Assembly: GCA_003024785.1 (NCBI GenBank)
Contig: PUQB01000299.1
Span: 149,597 to 213,596 of the forward strand
Reading direction: 5' to 3'
DNA: 64,000 nucleotides
From: Selaginella tamariscina
Lineage: Eukaryota; Streptophyta; Lycopodiopsida; Selaginellales; Selaginellaceae
The notes below the pieces were generated by a model that did not search any database, was not told the DNA's origin, and saw only the letters and a list, made by a program, of their open reading frames with translations. This document shows positions 22,687 to 33,810 of the stretch, piece by piece (position 1 is the stretch's first letter; each line of letters opens with the position of its first letter). The translations under genes and the position numbers were made by a program.

Positions 22687-22772
22687 AATTGTTCAAAGCT
22701 TACATTTGTGGTGGTTCTAAAACTAAATGATAGCAATTTTTTGCACTATCACAAATGTGAGCTTTGGACACT
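22687..22772. repeat. Foldback hairpin, second copy
   Basis: Arms GTTCAAAGCTTACATTTGTG and CACAAATGTGAGCTTTGGAC. It is the diverged counterpart, inverted, of 10,888-10,974; loop length and both arms are kept. Confidence 0.8.
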
Positions 22773-22989
22773 TAATTCCGTCCACTTCTCTATGAGACAA
22801 AGAAGGGTGTATGTGAATTTACTAGTGTATTAATATACATAAGCATATGTTTGTCTGTATATTATAATTTCTTGCCATTTAAATAGCCTAACACTTCAAA
22901 GAAAAATATGTATAGACTCTGTTATATGAATTATATTCATAGTGTATTATTGTGCAGAAAGACGGATTGATCTAACAAGAAGATTCAGT

Positions 22990-24431
22990 CATTAGTATAG
23001 AGCTATCATCAAATTCTGGGTAAGAATTAATATAAAACATGTTATACTCAGATATGTGTTTGAAGAAGTAATCATTTTTGTATTCAGATGTGGAATTGAG
23101 GTGACATTGAAGATAAGAGAAGGAGATGAGATGGGCAAGGGGATTCTAGAATCAACTTGGCCATTTTTAAATAAATGGGAAGCACATTGGATCAACTATG
23201 GTTGCTGTCAAACTAACCTCTGTCACATCGCATGGGCAAGCAAAACAATGTAAACTAGATTCATTAATCAACCACCCGAGGGCATGGTGCGAACCAAGAT
23301 TGGACGATGCTCGAAATATATACCTTATTCCATCCAATATCACGTTTTCGGATCTGGAGGATGCAAGATACAACAAGAACCTCGGGTGGTCCTGTCAGCT
23401 TGTGGATTATGACGTTAAAGTGTTTACTAATGATGTCGATCGTGGAGTTCTTCTTCAACTAAACAAAAGCCCATCTATAAAGGGGATTAGATTAGATGTC
23501 TACTTCAAGGATCTCAATACTCATTGAGTAGGTGTATTTATAACAGATATTACTTCACAATACAAAACATCCACAAGTGAAGCAATCGTCCCTTTCTTAT
23601 TGAAAAAGAACACAATGACATCATTAGGGACATTAAGAGGGTGGTTCAGTCCCAGGTTCTTTACAGATCACATTCAATTTGCTTAGGAATCTTTAGAAGT
23701 TGGAAGAGTGTGCCAAGAACATTAGAACAGCTGCAGTTGGGGCTCACACATGTTGATTCAAACCGTAGAAAAAATCATATATGGTTTTGTCAGCACCTGT
23801 GGCATCCTATGCTACAACAAGCCACAAGGAAATGATGTTGAATGATAGGATTTACGAGTGTAGGGATAAGTATTGCAGCGTTAACCCCAACTTCAATTAC
23901 ATGCCACTCAACCAGGAAGGTATAGCTGAGCTGATGGAGAAGATGAAGGACGACAATTCTTACACCCTTCCACATAATGTGTTTTGTGCCCATACTATAA
24001 AAGAAAGAAAAGCATTGAGATAGTGTGGGTGACAACACCAGAACAAATTACAAAGATTCAAACGAAAAATAAAAAATCAATCAGGTATTACATTATTAGC
24101 AGCCAACACACGATAATGGCAACCCAATGATCTTAATGAACACAATAAAGGAATGATGGTAATAAAACTTTCTAAACATACTCGTGAGAAGCTAAACAAA
24201 AAATCGGCATTTTTAACTAAGCTGAATCTCACAACCAAGCAGTACCATCGATGGAATGGGACACTTCCGACACCAATCACTACAACAACAAAATATGGGA
24301 GAAGTTCAAATACACGCAATCCATGTGGGAAATCTTGGGCAACCACAAAGAACTACTATAGGGAGAAAATAAAGTGCAGAATACCGAGTAAGTAAATTGT
24401 CTTGGCGAGATTTATCTTGCCAATATATTAA
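22990..24431 (+). pseudogene. ParB-like gene copy of element 2, 5' part
   Basis: Recognisable blocks parallel to the leftward gene of element 1: PRLDDARNIYLIPSNITFSD then VFTNDVDRGVLLQLNKSPS (about 23,290-23,475), and NFNYMPLNQEGIAELMEKMK (about 23,890-23,950). The SGQHT motif reads SSQHT near 24,090. Several in-frame stops (for example at 23,525) show decay. The splice donor GAGTAAGTAAAT near 24,388 corresponds to the intron in element 1, and the MULE landed inside this intron. Confidence 0.75.
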
Positions 24432-26455
24432 GGGAAAATTTTAAAAGGCCCTCCAAAGATATATAATATTGTAAAAAGGCCCCTTGAAGTTTTTGAAATT
24501 GTCAAAAGGCCCTTGTGAAGTTTTTCAATTTGTCAAAAGGCCTTTGTGAACCGTCAAAAAATAATAAAAATAGGGAACATGCGATTGCCCTAATGATGCT
24601 TGTTTTGGACAGCGCTACACATCTCTATTTGAGCTTAAGCGATCGGTAAAAGATGCTGCTGTAGCTTGAAATTTTGAGTTAAGAAAAATAAAAAATGATA
24701 AATCTCAATACACAGTTGGATGTAACAGAGAGGGGTTGTTCTTTACGTTTGCACGCTTCACTCATTGATCAGGGCCCTGCCTGCTCAATCAAAACATTCA
24801 TCAGTGATCATTCATGTGGTGGGATTGATCATCTCAGGAACAAAGAAGCTTCAGCAAGTTGGATTTCAGACAAGTTTCAAAACAGGGTGAGAGAGAGCCA
24901 CACGTGACTCCAAAGAGTATAATGGCTGAAATTAAACGAGATCATGGAGTCTCTGTCTCCTACGACTTGGCCTGGAAAGGAAAGGAGAAAGCTGTTTAGC
25001 AATTCATGGGGATCATGAAGCTGCATACTCTAACCTGAGAGGTTACAAGATGTTGTTTTTGAGAAATAATCCGGCTCTGTTCTGGATATTCAGCAAGATG
25101 ATACAGGTCGTTTTCGAAGTGCTTCCATCTCAGGCTTTCAATATTGCAAGCCTCTGATTGGATTGGATGGGACACACATCAAATCCAGATACTTGGGATG
25201 CCTGCTCGTGGCAATTGCTGTGGATGTAAAAGGGCAACTGTTTCCATTGGCATTTGCGGTTGCAGATGCTGAGAATCATGAAAACTGGGTCTGGTTTTGG
25301 AGCATTTGAAGAGGCTCATCAACACGAATCACCCATAATGCTTCAGCCTACACTTCCTCTCAGATAGACAAAAAGGTGTTTTGGACGCTGTATCTTTGAT
25401 CTTTCCAAATGCCTATCATGGATTTTGCATGAGACATTTCTCAGAGAATTTTCGGAAAACGTTTAAAAATATTGAGCTGGTTCATCTTCTTTGGAATGCT
25501 GCTCGAGCATTGACTCATCGTGATTTTGAAGAAGCTCTAACGGCCATTCGAGAGAAAGATAGAGCTGTTGCTGATTGGATTCTGGTTGCTGCTGAACCAA
25601 AGTTTTGGGCATCTGCATGGTTTGAGGGAGACCGGTTTGGGCATTTAACCACAAACGTCTCTGAGTCTCTAAATGCTTGGCTTTTGGAAGCTCGAGACAA
25701 GCCAATCCTCGCTATGCTCGAACATATCCAACAAAAGTTGATGAACTGGTTTTATGAGCGGAGGATAGAAGCTTTATCAAGCAGATGCGAGGCTGATGAG
25801 TTCAAGCTAGTTGACACAACGGAGAAGATCATTCATGATGCTCTTTCACGTGCAAGATATTATGTTGTCTCACCATCTGATGCAAATGTTTTTTGAGATT
25901 CAAACAGACAAGCATACTCGAGTGGTGAACATATCTCAAAGAAGTTGCAGTTGTTGTTCATGGTAGAGATTGGGATTACCATGTGCCCATGGGATTGCAG
26001 CCATCCTATGGAAAAGGGAGCGTGTTCAGAGTTATGCTCATCCCAGTTTTTTGGTGGATTCCTATTGCAAATCATACACGGGAGTCATTTACCCAATGGA
26101 TCTTCAGGAGTTGGAAGCTGATGACTTGAAGCCTCCAAACACTCGCAGACCTCCTGAACGTCCAAAGAAGAAGCGAGTTTGCACAGAGAATGAAGGAGAA
26201 AAACGAGCATTTCATTGTAGTCGGTGTGGACAATTTGGCCACAACCATCGCACTTGTACCGCAGCAATTTAAATTTGAATTTTACGTAATTTAATTACAA
26301 AAATAGATTTTCTTCATTTATTTATACTGTTTGATGGTTGAAAAAGGCCTTTTGACAAATTGAAAAAATTCACATGGGCCTTTTGACAATTTCAAAACTT
26401 CAAGGGGCCTTTTTACAATATTGCAATCTTTGGAGGGCCTTTTAACAATTTTCCC
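24432..26455 (+). mobile_element. Mutator-like element (MULE), complete ends, 2,024 bp
   Basis: About 110-bp terminal inverted repeats (24,432-24,542 and 26,346-26,455) start GGGAAAATTTTAAAAGGCCC / GGGAAAATTGTTAAAAGGCC. The 9-bp target duplication ATATATTAA lies at 24,423-24,431 and 26,456-26,464. The TIR is built from a tandem sub-repeat (TGTCAAAAGGCCC about every 28 bp). The pre-insertion sequence is visible in element 1 at 9308-9316 on the other strand. Confidence 0.95.
24695..26271 (+). pseudogene. MULE transposase (MuDR type), interrupted
   Basis: Transposase of the Mutator superfamily, which cuts and moves the element. In order: N-terminal MuDR-like segment with SLRLHASLIDQGP and HSCGGIDHL (24,740-24,835), DDE core with LIGLDGTHIKSRYLGCL (about 25,155-25,205) and a second region before GVLDAVSLIFPNAYHGFC (25,376-25,430), the H-x-C-x-H stretch, a SWIM zinc finger (LPCAHGIAAILW about 25,975-26,010), and a C-terminal CCHC knuckle (CSRCGQFGHNHRTC, 26,217-26,258). 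In-frame stops at about 24,998 and 25,894 and frame changes near 25,300 and 25,960 make it unlikely to be active. Confidence 0.9.
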
Positions 26456-26464
26456 ATATATTAA

Positions 26465-26600
26465 TTTGTATCTTTTAAATCTTCAGAGAGCTGAAGAAAT
26501 TACAACAATTGATTTTGCCCATGTGGGCGGGAAGGAAACATCCTTTTTGATGATATTGATTTCTTACCCCGAGGACAAGGTCTTTGCCAAATGGGTGGGG
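26465..26600 (+). pseudogene. Short exon piece of the ParB/methyltransferase-like gene between the two insertions
   Basis: Encodes the block with ITTIDFAHVGGKETSFLMIL, parallel to 9165-9290 of element 1 (AAVDFAQVGGKETSFLMMLI). It is flanked by the MULE on the left and the chromovirus on the right, and continues after 33,810. Confidence 0.8.
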
Positions 26601-26605
26601 ATTAT

Positions 26606-27561
26606 TATCATAGTTTTTACTATGACTCGACCCTTTACTTTGAGGTTTGACTGTTGTTACTTACTGAGTTGTGTGACGAACCCTAGATGTAGTAGGAAAC
26701 AAGCCCATTTAGTGCACTTAAATATCTAGTGATGGGTGTCATTAGGTATTTACAAGAAACTTTAGGCGAAGCTAGAACTTACCTTCTAGAAACTCTCCCC
26801 CGGTTTGACATTCTATGTTAAGGTTCTTCGCAAAGTATAGCTTATCAAAATAAGGGTTAGGGACACCCCTAAGGTTGACCTAACCCTAGGGTTTCCCTAA
26901 ACCCCCCTAGGGGTTAGGTTTACGGTTAGGTTAGGACAACTATTTTCTCTAGGGGCTAGCATTTCCATGCCAGCCCACTTACTCACTTAGGTAAACATGG
27001 GCGGGGGATTCGTCACATAAATAAGGTAGAGTATATGTAGTGAGGCTTCCTGGGTTCAAAAGAGAGCTCGTTAACCTCCTACTAGTGCAAGCTAAGCTTG
27101 TGTCGTTAAGGTGCAACCCTCCGTTGTGCCGCCCAAACTTCCACACGACAGGGTACAACCCACCCTAGGGTTAGACTATCCTTATCGTTGGCAGGATCTT
27201 GCCTTTGAGATAGGGGCACGTCATTTCCAAGGAGTTAGTCAAATTTCTTGGTTCGAAAACCTGCTCGCAAGCTCAAAGGCATTGCCTGAGTTCATGTTTC
27301 GCAAAATTAATGGTTGAGGCCTTGCTTCGGCCGCCTCAACCACACCAAGCTAAGAACAACACCTAAAGCTCAGCTAGTCAGCATATCCTAATTCACAAGG
27401 TGAGTCTCGTTCGTGGACTTAGTCAACTAGGGGTTTGAGTTCCTAGGGCTTGGGTTCCTAATACGGGTTATTTTACCAGATTCCGTGGGGTTTCCAGAGA
27501 GGGGATTCCAGGGTTGGCACTTGGCAAGCCACCTTTGTGGCACCAGGTAAAAACTCTGATA
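26606..27561 (+). repeat. 5' LTR of chromovirus copy 2
   Basis: Starts TATCATAGTTTTTACTATGA (the expected TG is TA here) and ends CTCTGATA. It aligns with 32,869-33,810, with scattered substitutions and small indels in the CCCTAA-rich part. The two LTRs have therefore diverged since insertion. Confidence 0.92.
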
Positions 27562-27563
27562 AT

Positions 27564-27575
27564 TGGTATTGGAGC
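27564..27575 (+). other. Primer binding site (initiator Met tRNA)
   Basis: TGGTATTGGAGC begins two bases after the 5' LTR. The usual plant initiator-Met site is TGGTATCAGAGC, so it fits with two changes. Confidence 0.85.
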
Positions 27576-27889
27576 AAGTTCTCTGCGGTCAGTAGGACTG
27601 CCTTAAGTTGTAGGGTGTTTCAATGTTTAGATAACTTTAAATTCTTGATATACTCTATTGCTTTTGGTTGACATGTCTGTATTCTGCCCAGAGAGTTTGA
27701 TCCTGTGAGTTGTCAAACTTCGGAGAACACTTGCTCAGTGAGTCGGCGTGAGATTCTAGGTATGTCCGAAAGTTTTATACTAGTTTAAGCTGATGTGTAT
27801 GGGTGTACAACCTGTGCAGGGTGTTTCCAATTTCACATTGGGAATATTCTAAGCATATTCTCTGAGTGTTGACACTAGGGTTCAATACT

Positions 27890-29100
27890 ATGAGCAAAAG
27901 AAAGCAACTAGAGCCTGAGGCAAAAAGGGTTGTCGTAGAGGCTCAAAATGAGGAGATGGATGAGGCTGATCCAGGTCGACCCCCTAGAGTTAGACAACGA
28001 CCTGGTTGGCGAGAAATAATGATGGATGCCCTAAAAAACCTTCGAGGGGATATTTTGGGGTTGAACAACCGAATTGATAATGTTGCTGTTCAGATTCCGA
28101 CAAATACTATAGTGCCAGATGTTCCGCAATCAGACACACAGAAAAAGAAGAAGAAGCATGACTCAGAGTCAGGTTCCTCTAAATCAGATTCTTTGATGGA
28201 AGTAGGTGATAGAGGTCCCAGTAAATTCAAACTGGTAAAGCCTTCGAATTTTATGGGTTCAAAGGATTATAATGTTTTGGATGACTGGTTGTATAATATG
28301 GAAAGCTATTTCAAGGCTACTTCCGTGAGAAAGACAGAAAAGGTTGCATGTGCCAAGCAATTTCTTAAAGAAGAAGCTAAGACTTGGTGGCGAATTATTG
28401 AAGGTGAACGTGGATACCGAAACAACTGGAAACACATGAAAAAGGAGATCAAAAAGCAGTATATGCCGGATGATCTCGATTTGCAATTGTGTGCTGACCT
28501 GGCACTTTGTCAACAGGGAATTTGGGGAAGTCCAATGGACCACGTTTATCGATTCGAGAGTGTACGGTGATTGGTGCCAAATATAAGTGATGATGAAGCT
28601 CGAAGTTGCTTCATGGCTAGCTTGAATGAGAAGACGTGAAGGAAAATTTTAAGGTACAAGCCAACAAGCTATCGAGAATGTCAAGAGGTAGCTCAAAAGG
28701 TTGCTTATGGCATGTCGTTAGAGGACTTGTACAAAGGGGAGGATGCAAAACCTAAACCGAGGAGTTTTCCTCCAAAATTTGGGTTCTGAAGATTTGATAA
28801 ACGATCGAATTAGTCACCATCAAATCAAAGTGCAAGTCCCTTTGTTAGCAGTTCCAAATTTTTGGATACATCGAGACCCATCGAATCTCGAAAGCCGTTA
28901 GCGTTACCACCTCCTTAGCAGGCCAAGGGCTTGGCTCCGAAGTCTGCTCCCTTGCAATCCGTAAGTGGGGTTCATACATGTCACATTTGTAACAAGCCTG
29001 GTCATTTCGCTAGAGAATGTCAGGCACCCTCACAACAATCTGGTCATTTCGCTAGAGAATGTCAGGCACCCTCACAACAATCGGGTCATTTCAAGGCGAT
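27890..29100 (+). pseudogene. Gag of chromovirus copy 2
   Basis: The frame opens with MSKRKQLEPEAKR. A capsid-like region has KLVKPSNFMGSKDYNVLDDW (about 28,225-28,290) and AKTWWRIIEGERG. A stop at 28,568-28,570 and others follow. The nucleocapsid part holds a CCHC knuckle (CHICNKPGHFARECQ, about 28,981-29,023). A roughly 42-bp segment carrying the second half of the knuckle (SGHFARECQAPSQQ) is duplicated in tandem directly after it. Gag packages the element RNA. Confidence 0.9.
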
Positions 29101-32100
29101 GGTAGAAGAGGAAGTTGCTGAACCAAAAACGCTTGAAAATCTAGAAGATGAGTCAAAGGAGGTAATGTTGTGCCAGACACAACCTGCCTTATTCGCTATG
29201 CAAGACAAAATTGACCCTTTGCTATATCTGACAGGAAGGATACGAGGGGACCGAGTTCGAATGATGATCGATACTGGAGCAACATACAACTTCATATCGA
29301 CTAGTCTAGCTCATAGGTTGAATTTGGATGTAATAAAGATGTGTGAAATAAAGATCAATTTTGGCAAAGGTTCTCAAAATACTAATAATATAGCAAGGGC
29401 AGTTCTTGTCCAAATCAAAGATTGGAAGGCTAAGCTAGACTTAGTTGTCTTTAATATAACAGGTTTTACTTTGTTTTGGGTATAGAATGGTTCCATAAAC
29501 ATGTAATCGAAATGAGGGGTTCTGGAGATAATTGAATCACGCTTGCAGCATATAAAGAGGACATTAAAAAGACCATGCTCAAAATGGAAACGCTAACTGA
29601 TAAGGATTGGAATCCTATGTTCCTTACTTACCTTAACTCAGTTGCGTAAAGCAGTTAGGCATCAGGAACGTGTGTTTCTTGCAATGGTTTTGGATACTGG
29701 TGAAGTCAAAATAGGAGATGGTCAAGGATTGGTTCCCAAACCTATTTTGGAAGTCTTGAACATGTTTAAGGACATGTTGCTGGAAGACTTGCCACCCAAG
29801 TTACCTCCACATCGAGTTGTGGACCATAGGATAGAAATTTTGCTAGGTTCGTCTCCACTGGCAAGAGCCCCATATCGGTTGAATCCTCAAGAGTTAGTAG
29901 AATTGAAGAGACAACTGACAGAATTGATTGGTCGAGGACACATTCGACCTAGTCGATCGCCATATGGTGCACCTATCTTATTTGTAATGAAAAAGAATGG
30001 TACGATGCGAATGTGTGTGGACTATCGAGCGCTAAACATGATAACTATAAAAATTAAGTATCCTCTTCTACGAGTGGATGACTTATTTGATAAACTATCG
30101 AAAACCAAGTATTTTTCAAGAATAAACTTGAGATCGGGGTACCATCAGATTCGGGTAGCAGAGAATGACATTGAGAAGACCGCTTTTTGAACGCATTATG
30201 GATCATTTAAGTTTCTAGTCTTGCCATTCGGGTTGTGCAATGCTCCAGCAACTTTTTGCACAATGATGAAGGAACATGTGAAACACTTAGAAAAAGTGTT
30301 TCAGAGGTTGAGAGAGAACCAGTTGTATGCTAAAGAAAGCAAGTGCGCATTTGGTCAAACCAAGATAGATTTCTTGGGATACTTGATCTCAAGTGGAAAG
30401 GTTGCCATGGATCCAAAGAAAATTCAAGCTATTACCAAGTGGATGACTTTAAAAGACGTGTATGAAGTTAGATCATTTCTTGGTCTGACAGGGTATTATC
30501 GAAGATTCATAAAGGGTTACTCGGAAATAGCGGCCCCATTGACAAATCTTACGAAAAACATTCTATGGCATTGGACTCTAGAGTGCCAACGTACGTTCAT
30601 CAAACTCAAAGAGGCTATCTCTTCTGAGCCAGTTTTGCAATTGCCCATCTTTGAAGATCCCTTTGAAGTAGAATGTGACGCTTTTGACTTTGCAATTGGT
30701 GGTGTATTGCAACAGAAAGGACATCCAATGTCCTTTTTCTCGAAGAAGTTAGATGCCACGCAAACTCGATGGCCTACTCACAAAAAGGAGATGTATGCTA
30801 TTGTTGCTTCCTTGGAGTATTGGCGTCATTATCTTCCAAGTCATGGCACTGTGGTTTGGACAGATAGTGTAACTCTAAGGTATTTTGAAATGCAGCCGAA
30901 GCTATCGCTGAAGTATGCTAGATGGCAACAGAAGTTGGCACGATTTCAGCCTGAAATCAAACATAGAGCGTGAAAGGACAATGTGGTAGCTGATACACTC
31001 AGTAGAAAGGGCCATCTTCAGATTATGTCAGCACCCGTGTCAACTTTGGTGGATGAATTTGTGACGGCGTATCCTCAGGACGAGTTTGCTAAGGAGGCTT
31101 TGAGCCTTGTAGCAAAGAGGAAACAAGTTCATCAATTACGAAAAGATGGTAATATTTCAGCAGGAATAGAAAGTCGAATGGATGCACTCAAACAGGCGCA
31201 CTTTGCGGTACAAGATGGAGTTCTTTATTATAAAGAAAAGAGACTCTATGTTCCAGAAGGGACATGGAGGGAGAGACTATTAAGAGAGCATCACGACGTT
31301 CCTTTGGCAGGACATGGTGGAAGGCATAAGACATTGGCTTTGTTGACACAGGGATTCTATTGGCCGGGTATGATAGATGATGTTGCCATGTATGTCAAGA
31401 CATGCCCCACATGTCAACAAGTGAAGAGTCGATCACAAAAATGAGCTGGGAAGTTGCAGTGTATACCGATTCTAGAGCGGCCATTCCAAAGTGGACTTTA
31501 TCATGGGATTGCCAAAATCTTATGGTTTTAACGCGCTCATGGTGGTAATCGATCAGTTTTCAAAGGTTGCTCATTTCATTCCAACTGTAGAGACAGTGAA
31601 TGCAATTCAAGCAGCGAAGTTGTTCTTCCATGAAGTCATAAGAGTGCGAGGGCTACCGGAAATGATGATCTCAGATCGGGATCCTCAATTTACGGGCAAG
31701 TTTTAGGGAACATTGTTTAAGCAGTTTGGTACGATGCTCAAGTTCAGTACAGCCTACCATCCGCAAACTGATGGTCAAATGGAGAGGGTGAACCGACAAG
31801 TCGAGGACTATCTCAGATGCTATGTTCAAGGTGATCAACTTGATTGGGCTGAACACTTAGATATGGCTGAGATATGTTACAATAACTCAACACACATTGC
31901 GATCGAATGTAGCCCGATAGAAGTGTTGACTAGGAATAAGGGTGGTATTCCTCAGAGTATGGTGTTACCAAAAGACGATGTCAATTGAGTTCCCTCTGTA
32001 GTAGAGTTCATTGGACAGTTGTATCAGACATGGGAAGCTGCTTGTCTTTGCAGTTGCCCATCTTTGAAGCTATTCAACATGGTATTGTTGAGTACCAGAA

Positions 32101-32488
32101 ACCTGAAGGTTCCAACAACTCTTTCAAAAAAGTTTCTATCGCACTACATAGGCCCATACAAGGTGATGAAGCGAGTAGGGAAAGTGGCTTATGGGTTAGA
32201 TCTTCCTCCAAAGTTGAGAACAATACACAATGTGTTTCATGTCAACTTACTTGAGCTAGATATCATAGTTTACATCCGCCTCCAGAGTTAATTAGTGAGG
32301 AGAAAGAATTTGAAGTTGAGGCTATATTAAAGGGGCAAAACATTCATGGACGGCGAAAACGTAAATGTGAATATCTTGTTAAGTGGAAAGGGTACCCGGC
32401 ATGCGAGTCGACATGGGAACCATTGGAGAATCTGCAGAACGCGATGGAGTTGGTGAATGAGTTTGAGGCGAGGTCTCAAACTGATTAA
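29101..32488 (+). pseudogene. Pol of chromovirus copy 2, RT active-site segment deleted
   Basis: Protease with DTGA (about 29,268-29,282), reverse transcriptase from 29,642, RNase H (ECDAFDFAIGGVL, about 30,670-30,710), a well-preserved integrase HHCC module (about 31,285-31,425) and core (about 31,490-31,985), and a chromodomain (VKWKGYPACESTWEP, about 32,375-32,420) ending at 32,488. Relative to copy 1, 26 codons are missing in frame just after 30,268, including the whole YIDD catalytic box. Other breaks are stops near 29,485, 30,190 and 31,706, and a short loss near 32,258. Confidence 0.93.
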
Positions 32489-32868
32489 GAAATAAAGTTA
32501 TTTCTTCTTAACCTAGGGGCCGACAGACAACATTAACTAGAGGTCTCCAATATAAATTCTAGTTAACTAAAAAGAAATTAACTAACATGTTGTCTGTGTC
32601 GGGTGACAGACTTTGCAGACGTGCAAAAGGTCTCCAAATGACTTCTTGTCGCAGGTGGTGCCTCCGGTAGCTAAGTTCTCACTTAGTAAACGATGGTTCT
32701 GAAGTATTTGGCTTCGCGTAATGCAAGGGGAGTAATAAAAACTTGTGAACTTTTTGCTGACTTTGCATAGAGTGATTAGTGTTAGTTTTCAGTTAATTTT
32801 TCCTAACCTAGTCTAGTCTTGGAGTTAGACATCAATGAGGACGTTGACATTTTCAAAGGCGGGGAGTG
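32489..32868 (+). other. 3' untranslated segment and polypurine tract of copy 2
   Basis: Parallel to 3498-3870; it ends AAAGGCGGGGAGTG before the LTR. Confidence 0.8.
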
Positions 32869-33810
32869 TGTCTTAGTTTTTACTATGACTCGACCCTTTA
32901 CTTTGAGGTTTGACTGTTGTTACTTACCAAGTTGTGTGACGAACCCTAAATGTAATAGGAAACAGGCCCGTTTAGTGCACTTGGGTATCTAGTGATGGTC
33001 CGGCCGGGTGTCATTAGGTATTTGTAGAAAACTTTAGGCGAAGCTAGAACTTACCTTCTAGAAACTCTCCTCCGGTTTGACGTTCTAGGTTAGGGTTCTT
33101 CGTAAAGTATAGCTTGTCAAAATAAGGGTTAGGGACACCCCTAGGCCTAGGGGTTGCCCTAAACCCCCCTAGGGGTTAGGTTTAGGGTTAGGTTAGGACA
33201 ACTATTTTCTCTAGGGGCTAGCATTTCCGTGCCAGCCCACTTACTCACTTAGGTAAACAAGGGGGGGTGTCCGTCACATAAATAAGGTAGAGTTTTTGTA
33301 GTGAAGCTTCCTAGGTTCAAAAGAGAGCTCGTTAACCTCCTACCGGTGCAAGCTAAGCTTGTGTCGTCAAGGTGCAATCCTCCGTTGTGCTGCCCAAACT
33401 TTCACACGACAGGGGTACAACCCACCCTAGGGTTATACTATCCTTATCGTTGGCAGGATCTTGCCTTTGAGATAGGGGCACGTCACTTCCAAGGAGTTAG
33501 TCAAATTCCTTGGTCCGAAAACCTGCTCGCAAGCTCAAAGGCATTGCCCGAGTTTACTTTCTGCAAAACTAATGGTTGAGGCCTTGCTCCGGCCGCCTCA
33601 ACCACACCAAGCTAGGAACGACACCTAAAGCTTGGCTAGTCAGCATATCCTAATTCACAAGGTGAGTCTCATTCGTGGACTTAGTCAGCTAGGGGTTTGA
33701 GTTCCTAGGGCTTGGGTTCCTAATACGGGATATTTTACCAGATTCTGTGGGGTTTTCAAAGAGGGGATTCCAGGGTAGCCGCCTTTGTGACACCATGTAA
33801 AACTCTGACA
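32869..33810 (+). repeat. 3' LTR of chromovirus copy 2
   Basis: TGTCTTAGTTTTTACTATGA ... CTCTGACA, 942 bp, followed directly by the target duplication ATTAT. Confidence 0.95.

Larger units (their letters stand above)
26606..33810 (+). mobile_element. Full-length Ty3/gypsy chromovirus (copy 2)
   Basis: 5' LTR, primer site, gag, pol, polypurine tract and 3' LTR in order, flanked by the 5-bp target duplication ATTAT at 26,601-26,605 and 33,811-33,815. The unoccupied site is seen in element 1 at 9173-9177 (ATAAT on the plus strand). It interrupts the methyltransferase-like gene of element 2. Coding capacity is broken, so it is not autonomous. Confidence 0.95.

Noticed and set aside
27111..27317. 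A frame with YPYRWQDLAFEIGARHFQGV conserved at 33,301-33,579 and in other LTRs
   Set aside because: It lies inside LTRs. The conservation follows from LTR homology, and the frame is broken in the copies at 3871-4839 and 40,379-41,183.
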